From Hypsibius dujardini (Eukaryota; Tardigrada; Eutardigrada; Parachela; Hypsibiidae), in the NCBI GenBank assembly GCA_001579985.1, contig LRSR01001680.1, forward strand, positions 1 to 25,602: DNA of 25,602 nt, in the 5' to 3' direction. Shown here one piece after another: positions 1 to 10,600 of this stretch. The notes beneath the pieces were generated by a model. It ran no database searches, was not told the origin of the DNA, and worked only from the letters and a program-made list of their open reading frames with translations. Each line of letters begins with the position of its first letter. Position 1 is the stretch's first letter. Position numbers and translations under genes: made by a program.

Positions 1-2525
1 AAAACATCAATGATTAATCTCTGACAGGATGACTGACACAAGTTTCCGCGTGCAGCCGGGATTTATATCCGGGCGACATGAGAGAGCTTTAGTTATGTCT
101 GTCTCTCTGTGTAAAACTGTGTATACTCATCTTTTAACGCGGTTTTGCCATTTTTCTACGTCATTAATTTTGATGAAAAAACCGCAACAGCCGGCGTAAC
201 TCTGACGGAATTTATTCTTTTTTCTTATTCTTCCTCCTCCCCTCCCCTGACTGCATACTTGACAACAGAAGTGAGAGCGTCAAAAAAGCCTTTATCGATT
301 AGGGTGTGTATATGTATATCCAAGACTGTTAAGGACCAAAAGGAGGATAGGGAGAAAAAATGTCCGAAAAAGTGTGTGTGTGTGTGTGCGGGCGAAATGA
401 ATGCAAAGAGGATAAGTGGTGGCTAACCTCAAAAAGCGACGGTTTCTTTTCATTTCTTCTTCAGGGGGTCGCTCTGTGTCTGCGTCTACAGTATATACTG
501 TAGTGTATTGTTGTGTACGTTCGTAGCGGCCTTGGGGGGGGGTAGTGGGGAAAAGGAAAGAGAAATATTATTAAGACGTAACTCCTGTTGAGTGCTGAAT
601 AATATCGCAGACAAATAGTCGTCTTTGCCATGTGACGCCACATGTGTTCGATTTTTGTCGCGCGCTCTCTCCTTTTGTTGGATTTTTTTGTGAGGGCGGT
701 GTTTTTTGTTGTATGTGTCATAACGGGAGAGAGGGGAAGGGAGGAAGGGAGTTGTACTGTGGTATTATTATTCCCTGTCTGATCTATATGTATGTGTATA
801 AATGTGGCGGGGGTAGATAGCGTTGTGGGGGCGGCGCGTTAGGGCGTGAAACAGCGGAAGACTTTCGACACCTGCCACTTTCCACTCGACGTGAGAAATC
901 TACGTCATTATTGTGCGCATGTGTTCGTATGACGATATATCCCCCCTTGGAAAAATATGGGGAAGAATGGGGCAGGAAGTGTAGTCCAGATACGGCACTT
1001 AGGGTACAATAGCGCGTTCCTTGTCCTAAAAAACGCACGAACAGCGCGGCACAGCCAGTGTCGGTGTGTTGCAGCAATAAAAATGCTACAATGTACAATT
1101 GTCCCGCAAAACCCTTCCCGCAAAGATGTAGACCAATGCGCGCTTTGAATGATGACCAATATCAATGTGGAATGTAGGTGGATGACCGCCGAACTAAACC
1201 TTCTTTCACAAAGGAATGTAGGACGTGATATATTTTTGTCTTGAAAATGTTCGCCGTTGATCAATAAAACAAAATATAAAGGAAAGAACAGACACTTTCG
1301 GTTTAAGTATTTTTAGATGTCAAAACGTCTTCGCAATCTAGCTGGAAGGTTTTTTGCTATAACCCAAAAAAGATCACCGTAAACTCGATGCACATCGTTT
1401 GTTATTCTTCACCAACGCAATTTATTTTCCATGCCAATTTCGTCGACAATTTTGACAATTTTGACAATTTTGTTTTACGATTACTACTACCAGTCGAGAG
1501 CCGACTTTTCTTCAACTCAGAAATTGGCTTTTGAAAAGAAATAAAAAACATTTTATAAATTATAGATTAGATTGTTCTGTTTATCTCGCTTATATAAAAC
1601 CTTTTTTTTAAAGAAACGCTGTTTCAAATCATAAACTACAAATTTTGACAACGCCAACAAATCATGCGTCTGAGCTTCCCGGAGAAATAAATAGGTTCAC
1701 TCTTTGGATCTTATGCATCCAATCAACCAACCGAGTCGCTGACAAAGAGAACAGGTACAGGCTTCTCTCTCCCTCTCACTCTTTCTTAATAATCGAGGTG
1801 TATATTGTACATTTTGGAACCGTAAAAAAATGTCAGTCACATTTTTGATTTGCACTAAAAACAATGCCTCACGTAAAAGATGCAAAAGATACTCAAACAA
1901 ATTGATGGCAAAACAAAAAAACAAAAAATTCATACTAAACTAAAAAGTTGAGAAACTAATTTCTCAGTTTAATTTTTTTTAATTGGCTAATAAAACTACA
2001 TTAAATGTTTTAGTTATCAGAAACGCAGCTGGGAAAAAGTTTAAAAAAACTAAGATTAGTGAACATTTAACTGGACTAAAATTTTTAGTTCTTAAAACAA
2101 TTAAACTCAAAATCCTTAGTAACTGATTTTTAGTTGACTACAAAAAACTTAGTAGTTGACTAATGCTAGTTTTTGCCATTGCTACTTAAGCATCGATTCT
2201 GCTGGATATGGGTGTGGCAACCACTTCCGATCCCCCAATCACAACCCGCGCGCGTTTTCTTGCCCCACAACCGGGCTGACTCGCTCCTTGTTTGCCTTCT
2301 TCATTTCCTTGCGGATCACTCTCAAACACACACTGCATGACTCTGCAGCAGTCATCACTCCGTATAAACTTTATTCCCACTCAAACCAGTCGTACCGTGT
2401 TTTCATGTCTCAGAGCTCAATAAACAGCACACAGTGAGCATATGAAAGTCAGAAGCTCTATCCCAGTAAAAAGCCCCCTCTCGTTCGTCTCTCTTTTCCC
2501 GCTGAACCTCCTCTTTAATTTGCAG
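1..2525. other. non-coding upstream region
   Basis: No convincing exon on either strand; open frames here lack domain character or flanking splice signals. It holds a short GT run near 372-388, three tandem copies of a 9-base unit (GACAATTTT) at about 1446-1471, and an AT-rich MITE-like element at about 1903-2185. GC content rises at 2220-2525, next to the candidate 5' exon. Confidence 0.6.
1903..2185. repeat. AT-rich MITE-like repeat, copy A
   Basis: It starts near GATGGCAAAAC (1904) and ends at GTTTTTGCCATTGC (2182), which are inverted relative to each other. The inside is full of TTTTTAGTT and AACTAA motifs. It shares AGTAACTGATTTTTAGTTGA with copy B. Confidence 0.6.
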
Positions 2526-2973
2526 GAATTATCTCCGGCCCATTTTACGTAGCTCCTCGGTTACGATCTTCTCCTGCATCCTCCGCAATTGTCGTGTGTT
2601 CGATGGCCGACTAATTGGACGCTCGCGAGCACGGGAAGATTATGGCGCAATGGCATTACTGCGGCGGTGGGAGGAGAACGTTTACCTTGCTGTTGGCCTC
2701 AATATTCGCCTGCGCAGCCCTCACCTCGGGTTAAGCATTTAAGCCCACACACTCCAAGAGCTAGTGCAATTCTTCGGGATACCGGCGATAGAGGGATCTA
2801 GGCAAATACCTGCTGAACTTTCGCATGAAATCAGTTTGATTTTTTCTTCCTCTTTTGCCACTGCCCCACGCTAAACAAAAGCGAAACTTTCAAATCGGAC
2901 ATTCTCTCAACTTCGCTGCACACGTGATACCAGGCGTGCGTTGAGCATGGCTCCGGTCAACATTGCCCTATAG
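2526..2973 (+). other. candidate neurexin 5' UTR exon ending in a consensus donor
   Basis: Exon 1 needs an upstream donor. The best one in the 6 kb before it is TAG|GTAAGTG at 2971-2980, a perfect consensus. TTTAATTTGCAG at 2514-2525 could be its acceptor, or the exon may start at an unseen promoter in the GC-richer stretch 2220-2960. It contains short upstream ORFs: ATG at 2603 (three codons plus stop) and ATG at 2947 (MAPVNIAL plus stop), whose TAG is the last three bases of the exon. This is inferred from splice signals only; no transcript supports it. Confidence 0.35.
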
Positions 2974-3536
2974 GTAAGTGTGTCATTGCCGACATGTAGA
3001 CTGGACAAAGTTACTGCAAAATGTTTATATAGAAGCGTGGGAAATAATTCCAGTTAAATTTAAGAGTAGCTCAAAGCTCAGCGCTAATGTTGTGCTGTAT
3101 TTGGGTGTTTCAAATTAACAGATAGAAAATGTGTAGAAAAAGGACATAGTAGGCTGGTGTTTAAGGCGAAGGTGATCGAATTTGTTCCCTCTACCTTGTA
3201 CGTCACACACCCATGCGTTAATAGATATTTTCTTATTCACGGGTTGATGCCCAGAGCTGTAGTAGCATTCGATACGTGGACACGTTACTTTCAGTTCAAC
3301 GTTCGAAATAACCTGTAGTATACAATGGTCACTTCCACTGTTTCCCTTTTTCCTATCGCTTTGTCCAGGCATTTCGCTACAAGTAATAACAGTGGATGGA
3401 CTGCCCTGAGACAGTAAAAGTTGCATGCCATGGTGTCATTGAAACGTAAACTGATTTTGATCTAATGGTTTAATTTTCTTTTTCGCTGCGACTTTCTCCA
3501 CGAAACTGAGTAGCGAAACAGAAACTACCGGCACTG

Positions 3537-3745
3537 TTAGGAAAGCCCAAACTTAACTAATCTAAAAAAATTAATTTAACAGTTTTAGTTACTAAAATTA
3601 GTTAACTAATTTCAACTAAGACTAGACTCAAAGTTTTTTTCGTGATCAAAAAGAAGCTGAGCTAGAAAGTCTCAGTAACTAATTTTTAGTCGGCTAAAAA
3701 CGCTAATTAGTTCCATAATTTTAGTTGTTTTTGCCTTCCCTAGAC
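3537..3745. repeat. AT-rich MITE-like repeat, copy B
   Basis: It ends GTTTTTGCCTTCCC (3740) and contains AGTAACTAATTTTTAGTCGG, close to the copy A sequence. Its left end (GGAAAGCCCAAAC) is a degenerate inverse of its right end. Confidence 0.55.
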
Positions 3746-4149
3746 AGAGCAGCTTCCAGAAGTGTCGGTGCGTCAGTGATGGAGCCACATGTACCCAGGG
3801 CTTCTTGTAGGAAAAGTGCGCCTGTATCGATCCGCTATGGTTCAGTTTCAAAGGTTTAGCTAGTATTATCTGGCGTCGATATTAAAGCTTCACAATTAAA
3901 ACAGAATGCGAAAAGCGACTATTTTGTCCCAATTTCCACCGGACCGAGCACAGCAGCAGCGCAGCCAGAGCTCCGGCCCCCGCCATTGTAGCGGGAGTTT
4001 TATTCAATTTCCCCACACAGCAGGCAATCCCCGAGGATGCCTCCAAATTTGGGTGGACTGTAATACACACGCGCTGTGATTTCGTCACAGGGGTGTTTGT
4101 TTGTAAGGGAGTGCTGTAGTTGTTGTGCTGAACAAAAACGGGACCCGAC

Positions 4150-4212
4150 TAAGAGAGAGAGAGAAAGGGAGAAAGAGAGAGAGTGGGAGGGGAGAAAGAG
4201 AGAGAGAGAGTG
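4150..4212. repeat. GA-rich microsatellite
   Basis: AGAGAG runs interrupted by GGGAG. Confidence 0.9.
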
Positions 4213-4750
4213 GGAGGTTAGTGGGGGTATATAGTTATGCCTATAATAGGCGTAATGATGGACCACGCTTCGGTTCATTCTTCCGTACGTGCAACTCACC
4301 GCCGTCCGTCCTGTCCTGTATGTAGTCAGGGGCTAGTTTAGGGTCCTTACAGGTCGGAACCAGGAGGCCTCCCATTCCCCTCGTTTCTTCCCTCCCGTTT
4401 TCTGCTTTTTGATGTTGATCAATGTCTTGTAACTTGATAAAATGCGGATTGAATTTTTTAGATTCCTTATGTTTCCTCGTCACAAAATAATCTAAACCTT
4501 AAATATTGGACATTGCCCGAGCGAGTGCGGAGTGAATAACCAAAACGCCCACTTTTATCTTCACTCCCATGGTCATAGCTACTCCATTCATTCCACCAAT
4601 GTCCCAATTTCGGCGTTTTTACACTTCAAGATTGAGAAACAATTCAGCTTTCCAAAAATATCAAATTTGTTATAAAGACTCAGAGGGACCTTAATCAGAT
4701 TTCATATTTGGTCGAAAAACTAGTGTTTTTAAATATATATTGAAATTCCT

Positions 4751-4786
4751 GGGGGGGGGTTAAAAAATTAACCCCGCCCCCCCCCC
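4751..4786. repeat. G9/C-rich palindromic hairpin
   Basis: Nine G then TTAA, an A-rich loop, TTAACCCC, one G, and ten C. It can form a very stable stem and sits inside dispersed repeat copy 1. Confidence 0.85.
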
Positions 4787-4869
4787 ACTTCACAAGTTCC
4801 AAAATGATCAGGAACAATGGGCCGAATTTTGGGTTCTTTTAACAAAAAAAAGCATTTTGCTCTCTTGCC

Positions 4870-4897
4870 CACCCCCTGGCCCTACCACCAGGGGGTG
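4870..4897. repeat. perfect 10-base hairpin
   Basis: CACCCCCTGG at 4870-4879 and CCAGGGGGTG at 4888-4897 with an 8-base loop. Confidence 0.85.
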
Positions 4898-5228
4898 CTG
4901 ATGCCGACTCGTAAGGACCATGAACGAGCCCCTGCCCTGGATGTAATGTTACCCCCACCGTGAACGCGCGTGTGTGTACCATTATAAATTCCCTTGCTCC
5001 CCCCTTTCCTGCTCCGCGGTTTTTGCCGATTTTCTGTTTGAGGTTTCTTCCGCTTGTGCTCTCTCTCGCGCTCGTGGGTGTTGAGTTGCAAGGTATGCCT
5101 GTCTGGTTGGTGTTTCCAACGTATTGGCAATTTTGTGGATTATATGATGTGAGTGACTGTAACCGCGGGACGAGGCATGCCGTGCTTGATGTGTCACTTC
5201 CGGACTATCGCCGGCTTCCGGTTTCAGG

Positions 5229-5257
5229 GGGAACAGAGGGAACAGAGGGAACAGAGG
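5229..5257. repeat. three tandem copies of a 9-mer
   Basis: GGAACAGAG repeated three times, ending in GGAAGG. Confidence 0.85.
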
Positions 5258-5729
5258 GAAGGAAAGCGCGGGAGTGTCACCCCAATCGAAGTCCAATAAA
5301 CTCATATTTGTATTTTTGAGTGGGATGTATATCCATATGAATATACTGACTGGGAATGCACACATATATGCAAGGCTAGAATATTTTTAGAGAGTTTAGG
5401 CGTTAATCCCGGGTAAATCATATGACTCTTCTCCTGGTCATTTAAGAATTCATTTTGTCCTGCTGTTAGTAATTGTAACTACTGAAAGCATTGGAACTAT
5501 TTTTTTGCAATAAAATAAATTATACGAACCTGATTCGGTCCCACTTCATTCATCCATTGTAGTCATGTAGTTTACTTGCGTAAACTTATTAATTTTGGTA
5601 ATTTTGAAAAATTTAAGGGAAATGCGTGTGTGACTGCCAGACCGTGCCTACAATCTGAGGGCAAAGTGTTTATCGCTTCGTCTCATAAATATCCGCAAAC
5701 GAATTCCTTGTCAGTATGATTTGTTTAAG

Positions 5730-5843
5730 AAGCGGGGCAGGGATAACACTTGAACGATCAACTAATCAACCGGCGGAGCTTCAGAGCAATCGGAGCGGAG
5801 CTGATTGGTTGATTGTTCAGTTATTACCCCTGCCCCGCCCCTT
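5730..5843. repeat. foldback element upstream of neurexin exon 1
   Basis: Left arm 5730-5780 and right arm 5799-5843 are imperfect reverse complements. Paired blocks are GCGGGGCAGGG with CCCCTGCCCCGC, and GATCAACTAATCAACC with GATTGGTTGATTGTTC. Confidence 0.82.
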
Positions 5844-5924
5844 TTTCCCACTTCCGGGATCCTCGTTAGATCAGTTCTGTGGTTTACTGTATCATTCTGC
5901 GATAATCCTGTACAACTGGAAAAA

Positions 5925-6041
5925 ACTGAGCGAAAAATTTTAGTTAGGAGAAAAGTCTAGACTAAAAATGAATAATCTCTAATTTTTAGTTTATACAAAA
6001 TTTAATTATCCAACTATTTTTTATTTTTTGCCATCCCCAGC
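5925..6041. repeat. AT-rich MITE-like repeat, copy C (partial)
   Basis: It shares CTAATTTTTAGTT and the end TTTTTTGCCATCCCC with copies A and B. It ends only about 35 bases before the exon 1 acceptor. The left end is not resolved. Confidence 0.5.
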
Positions 6042-6076
6042 GCTATCAGTTTCCAATTTTTTTTCTGTGATTGCAG

Positions 6077-6840
6077 GGTCGCACTGATCCCCCAAACACG
6101 AAACATGGAGAGATGGAAACGTCGTCTCATGGAACGGCCACCTCTTCTCCTTTTACTCTATTTTCCGCTACTCATACTCGGACAGCCTCCACGGTCCCAC
6201 GACTTTCTCCTCAAACTCAACGCCACCGCGGGCTCCTTCGTGCAGCTCTCCGACTGGCATCCCACCACCTATCATCACTCCTCTTCCTCCAACTGGACGC
6301 TGAGCCTCGATTTCCGGACCAACATCTCCTCGGGCTTATTATTATACGCGGACGATCACACCAAACGCGCCTTCCTTCATCTCCGCCTGCAATCCTCGCA
6401 GCTGGAGTGTCGCCTGCAAACACCTTCCGCCGCCGATCAATCAATCAACGCCGCGGGGCTGACGGGCGACGCCCAGTCCGTGCGGGTCGGACACGACCTC
6501 AACGATAATCAATGGCACACGATTGTCATCAATAAGCGAGCTAATGTCGTGGTCGTTCGGCTTCAGACATCGTCTCAGGGGGAGGAAGTGCGGGAACGGT
6601 TGACCCTCCCGGCCTCGGGGAAGACGTTTGACGGACCGGTCAAGATGTTTGTGGGAGGACTGCCGGGGGATTATTCGGTGCATTTTAACGAACTGGCCGC
6701 GCCGTCGGTTGTCTTTGAACCGCGGTTTAACGGACTGATTAAATCGGTGTTTTATAATACCGAAAATCGGGAGAGTTTGCCGCAGCTGTTGAAACAGGCC
6801 TGGGTGGAGAGGGAGATTTTGCCTTCGCTATGTGAAGCCG
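6077..6840 (+). CDS. Nrx-1: neurexin exon 1: 5' UTR end, signal peptide, LNS1
   Basis: A pyrimidine-rich tract and TTGCAG at 6071-6076 mark an acceptor, so the 5' UTR is spliced and this exon has 28 untranslated bases. The ATG at 6105 sits in a good context (AAACATGG) and opens a basic n-region, then a Leu-rich core (PPLLLLLYFPLLILG), with probable cleavage near residue 26. A second in-frame Met at residue 9 could also serve. LNS1 follows with typical blocks SLDFRTNISSGLLLYADD, NDNQWHTIVI and MFVGGLP. The exon ends SLCEA plus one base (phase 1) at a GTAAGC donor. LNS1 binds neurexophilin-type ligands in vertebrates; that is not shown here. Confidence 0.92.
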
Positions 6841-7599
6841 GTAAGCTATAGCTTGATTGAGTGATTGTTGATGGGCGAAAGCTTTAAGTATTTCAAAATA
6901 AATACTAACTTAATTTAATGAACGACTAAAGGTAAGAAATTTAAAATTAACGGTTTATGACACGTGAAAAACTAAAAATTAATTTCAGTGGCGCATTGAG
7001 ACAGTCGAGGGATACATATTACAATGTGTTTAAGCTTTCTTGCTATGGCATTTCGGCAACGTATGAATATACATACTGGTGCACGATCGATTGGCAAGGC
7101 AGTGCCATAAAACTGTTCAGTTATGTCAAGCAGGCCAACACGCTGCCTTTCATCACTCCGGACGGACAATTTGATAATGAGGGAATTAGCATAACAAATT
7201 AGCGTAATGTGTCAGGGGGTGCGTGAAAAGCAAGCAGCCGTGGTGACGGCGAGGTTAAGCTCTGGTCCCTGCGCCGCAGTTGTGTACGAGATGGACTGAA
7301 CTGAATCGACCATAATTATGGATTATGACTTCATGAATGGCGACCGATATGCGCGTTCAATCAATGCCGGCGCAGCCGTAAAAAGGCCTCGTTTGACTGG
7401 TGATGGCCAGATTTACGGGACTGTCTGGATGAATTATGGGACTTCCTCGTCAGCACGCCTATCTGGTTTATCACCACTTTCCCGATGGCTAATGTATAGC
7501 AAATGCACAGGAAAACAAATGACAGAGAGACAGAGAGACAGAGAGACAGAGAGACAGAGAGACAGACAGGCAGGCAGACAAACAGAGAGACAAACAGAG

Positions 7600-7650
<51 letters not shown>

Positions 7651-10600
7651 GGCACGGACAGACAAGCAGAAAGACAGATACGTAAGTCAAAGTCGTAGAG
7701 CAGTTTGCCCCCAGAGACGCGATCCGGATGACGGTCGACGAACAAAGGATGCCACTTGTCTTTCCCACCGAACAAACTTCCAGTAATTCTATTGACACAC
7801 TTTATGGGGTTTTTTTTGCAACAGCCCGGAAAAAGTAGGGGACACTTGGGGAATCAGTTTTTGCTCTTTGGGTGGCAGGAGGGCCGACGCAATTGTTTGT
7901 CGTGTCAAAACCACACTGTAAGCTAATCATCCTCAAGTGGCACTTGAGCCTTAAACAAACATCAACACTTTCTCTGGGACCCACTCTCTGGAATCAATTG
8001 AGATAATTTAAAAGGATTGTTTTTGCTCCTTCACCCTGGAAAAGTATTCTACCATTTTTCTTAGACCGAAGCGGAACAGGGACGCATACTTTATGCCTGT
8101 CTATCTTCCCTGCCTGAATTCCGTCCGCGCAACTCTTTGTCTCTTTGCTCTCCGTCATGTCTGTTAGTCTGTCTGCCTGTGTGTCTGTGTGTCTATCTAT
8201 TTATATATCTATCTATCTGTTTGTTTGTCTGTTTGTATGTCTGTTTGCCTGCCTGCCTTTCTGATTGCCTGTTTGTATGCCTATCTGTCTGCCTGTCTGT
8301 CTGCCTGTTTGCGTGTTTGTCTCTCCGTCTGTCTGTCTTTCCTGTGTTTGATCGAGCCAAGATTCACTTCCCTCTTGCTAAAGTTTTCGGGTGTGCTAGA
8401 AACCCGCAAACCATCCACTCATCCATGGCTGATCCCTTTCATGAGAAGAGGGAAATTTTTGATCTAATATTTACCCATCCATCGTGAGGGGGTTGCTCGT
8501 TGCAGCGGGCGAATGACCAAACAGTAGCACATACACATTGGAAGTGTGCGTGTCGGATATTTCACATTGAGAAACTGGTCCACCAAATCTAATCCTTTGC
8601 ATGGCTCATTACGCGCTTCTCTGAATAATACTTTCCCCCGATTCGTATAGTATTCTAACTGACGCAAACCGTACGTACTGTCCTCTCCTCCGTTTGTGAA
8701 TCAGGACCGCGCTCAATGCATGACCAACTCCGTAATGCGCTCTAATTATTCATTTTGGGCCGCCACTGTACACTCACTGGATGGAGGCTCCTTCCGGCCT
8801 GTCTCATCCTTTCACGGTGTCGCGTGTCTCCGGAATCGATGAAAATATTTATGGAATCGTTAGCAGCAAGTACTGCGAAAAACGTCGAGGACACAGCAAC
8901 TCAAAAGATCATTGAACCAGAGTGAAAACTATAAAAAATAACATGAATTGAAATCTTTTTTATTTTTACTTTGCGAGAAACTATTTTTTAAAGACATCAC
9001 ACAAAAGCTGAATTTGTTTCTAAACCTATTACAAAATTTTGGTTTTTTTTTGGTAATTTTTTTTGTAATTTTTTTACTCCATATGTCCGGTGCGGCATTT
9101 TTCAATTTTTTTTAATCCCGCTAACCGATAATAAATCGTAAAAAATTAAAACTGCATAAGGAGAGCAAAACTTTTATTTTTATTTAATTTATACTAGTAA
9201 GGTGTAGAAATATAGCGAACAAATGCTGATTTTTCACTTTCACTTAATTTTTATTATTGTCCGTTTTTCTTGATTTAATGGTGCTCAAAATTGATGTTAC
9301 TCGACCGCCGAAAAAATTACAAACATGTATGAAATAAATAGAAAAAGGTTTGAGCTAAAGAAAAATACATTATTATAATTTATAATTTTTTCAGAGGAAT
9401 TGCCCACGGACATCGCCTTTTCCGGTCGGCAAGTACTTCACTTCATTGGTCTGCCGTCTGGAATAGACTCCCCATCCCATGACCAGGGGTCAAACCGCTT
9501 GTCCATGCAATTTCGGAGCCGCCAAGTATCTGGTCTCCTAACCCAAATCCACACAGGATCGTTCTCAATCGACGTTGGGATTCTGGATGATTGTTTTACA
9601 GTGAAGCTCACTGGAGAAAGCGAAACCAAGACCACATGCGAAAAGAAGAACGATATTTCTTTCGGCGACTTTTCCTTGCATAATTACACTTTGGAAATTA
9701 CAAACAGTAGGTTGACCGTCAGCCTTGATGGGAATGACACGTACTGGAATATTTCAATGGCACGCAATGGAAAGTCAGGGCAGGCAACTTATTTTACTGA
9801 TATTTACCTGGGAGGATCTATTTCTGTCAGGGCCGTTCAAGGGGACGAACCGGCCCAGCTGCAGGGTTTTCAAGGAACCGTTTCCAAGGTCTGTCTGTCT
9901 GTCTGTATGTCTGTCTGCCTGTTTGTCTGCATGTGTGCTTGTGTGTCTGTGTATCTGTCTGTGTATCTGTTTGTGTGTCTGTCTGTGTGTCTGTGTGTCC
10001 GTGTGTCTGTTTGTCTGTATGTCTGTTTGTCTGTCTGCCTGTCTGCTTGTTTGTTTGGCTGTGTGTCTCTTTGATTGTTGATTGGACTACCTGTCAGTAT
10101 GTCCATTTGTCTGTCTGTCTGTCTGTGTGCCCTAAAATATTTCACCTTGTTTTGCAGGTAATTTTCCGGAGCGGATACCGCACAAGAAACCTTCACAATG
10201 CCGTGAAAGTTTTCACGTCTCCATCCATCACGAGGAGTTCCAGTGAATTGGATTCTGGCGTCACATTTCAGTGTGAAACCCAAGCAAGCAGTTACGGTTT
10301 CGAGCATATCGAATTCCAGTTCTGCAATCCAACACTGTTCCTGTCTGTGCCGGAACCGGAAAACCGGAAGCTCAAACAAGTGTCGCTGCGCCTGAGAACC
10401 ACCGAGCCGCACGGGTTGATTCTGTTTTACCTTCATCCCGACGATGAGGCAACATTCACCGCGGTGGACATGTACGACGGGAACCTCAACGTGTTCATCC
10501 ACCGGGGAGCTAACGTAATATATACAAATATGACATGTGTTGCGGTCATCGTGAAAGTTTGTCTGGAATTTTTTTTTAAAATAAACAATTTCCTAAATTT

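Larger units (their letters stand above)
4650..4945 (+). repeat. dispersed repeat, copy 1
   Basis: It shares the order of blocks GCCGAATTTTGGGTTC, AAAGCATTTTG, ACCCCCTG and TCGTAAGGACCATGAACGA with the copy at about 15965-16250, with insertions and many substitutions. Confidence 0.6.
2974..6076 (+). other. putative 5' UTR intron of neurexin; repeats only
   Basis: If the donor at 2974 is right, this is a 3.1-kb intron ending in the clear acceptor at 6076. It holds two AT-rich MITE-like copies (3537-3745 and 5925-6041), a GA-rich microsatellite (4150-4212), copies of a dispersed repeat (about 4320-4490 on the minus strand and 4650-4945 on the plus), two strong hairpins, a 3-copy 9-mer at 5229-5257 and a foldback repeat at 5730-5843. 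No coding exon seen. Confidence 0.45.
6841..9394 (+). other. neurexin intron 1 (LNS1 to LNS2)
   Basis: GTAAGC...TTTTCAG, 2.55 kb, phase 1. It contains a CAGA microsatellite (7519-7680) and an opposite-orientation CTGT/CTAT one (8157-8343). I searched it for a phase 1-1 EGF exon, expected here in other neurexins, and saw none with six suitable cysteines. 8700-9394 is AT-rich with nothing recognisable. Confidence 0.85.

Noticed and set aside
145-1264. Short open frames on both strands at the left end
   Set aside because: Composition is low-complexity or antisense to one another, and no domain or splice signals support them.
6957-7202. Open frame of 81 codons after an acceptor-like AATTTCAG, considered as an extra neurexin exon
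   Set aside because: The phase does not fit exon 1 (it would need two leading bases), it lacks EGF or LNS features, and there is no donor before the stop.
8484-8600. Possible EGF-A remnant (KCACRIF) in intron 1
   Set aside because: Too few cysteines and no G-x-x-C end; not a credible EGF module.
7434-10502. Many open frames with Cys-Leu-Ser-Val or Thr-Asp-Arg-Gln repeats on both strands
   Set aside because: They are translations of CTGT/CAGA microsatellites, which lack stops in several frames; no domain or splice support.
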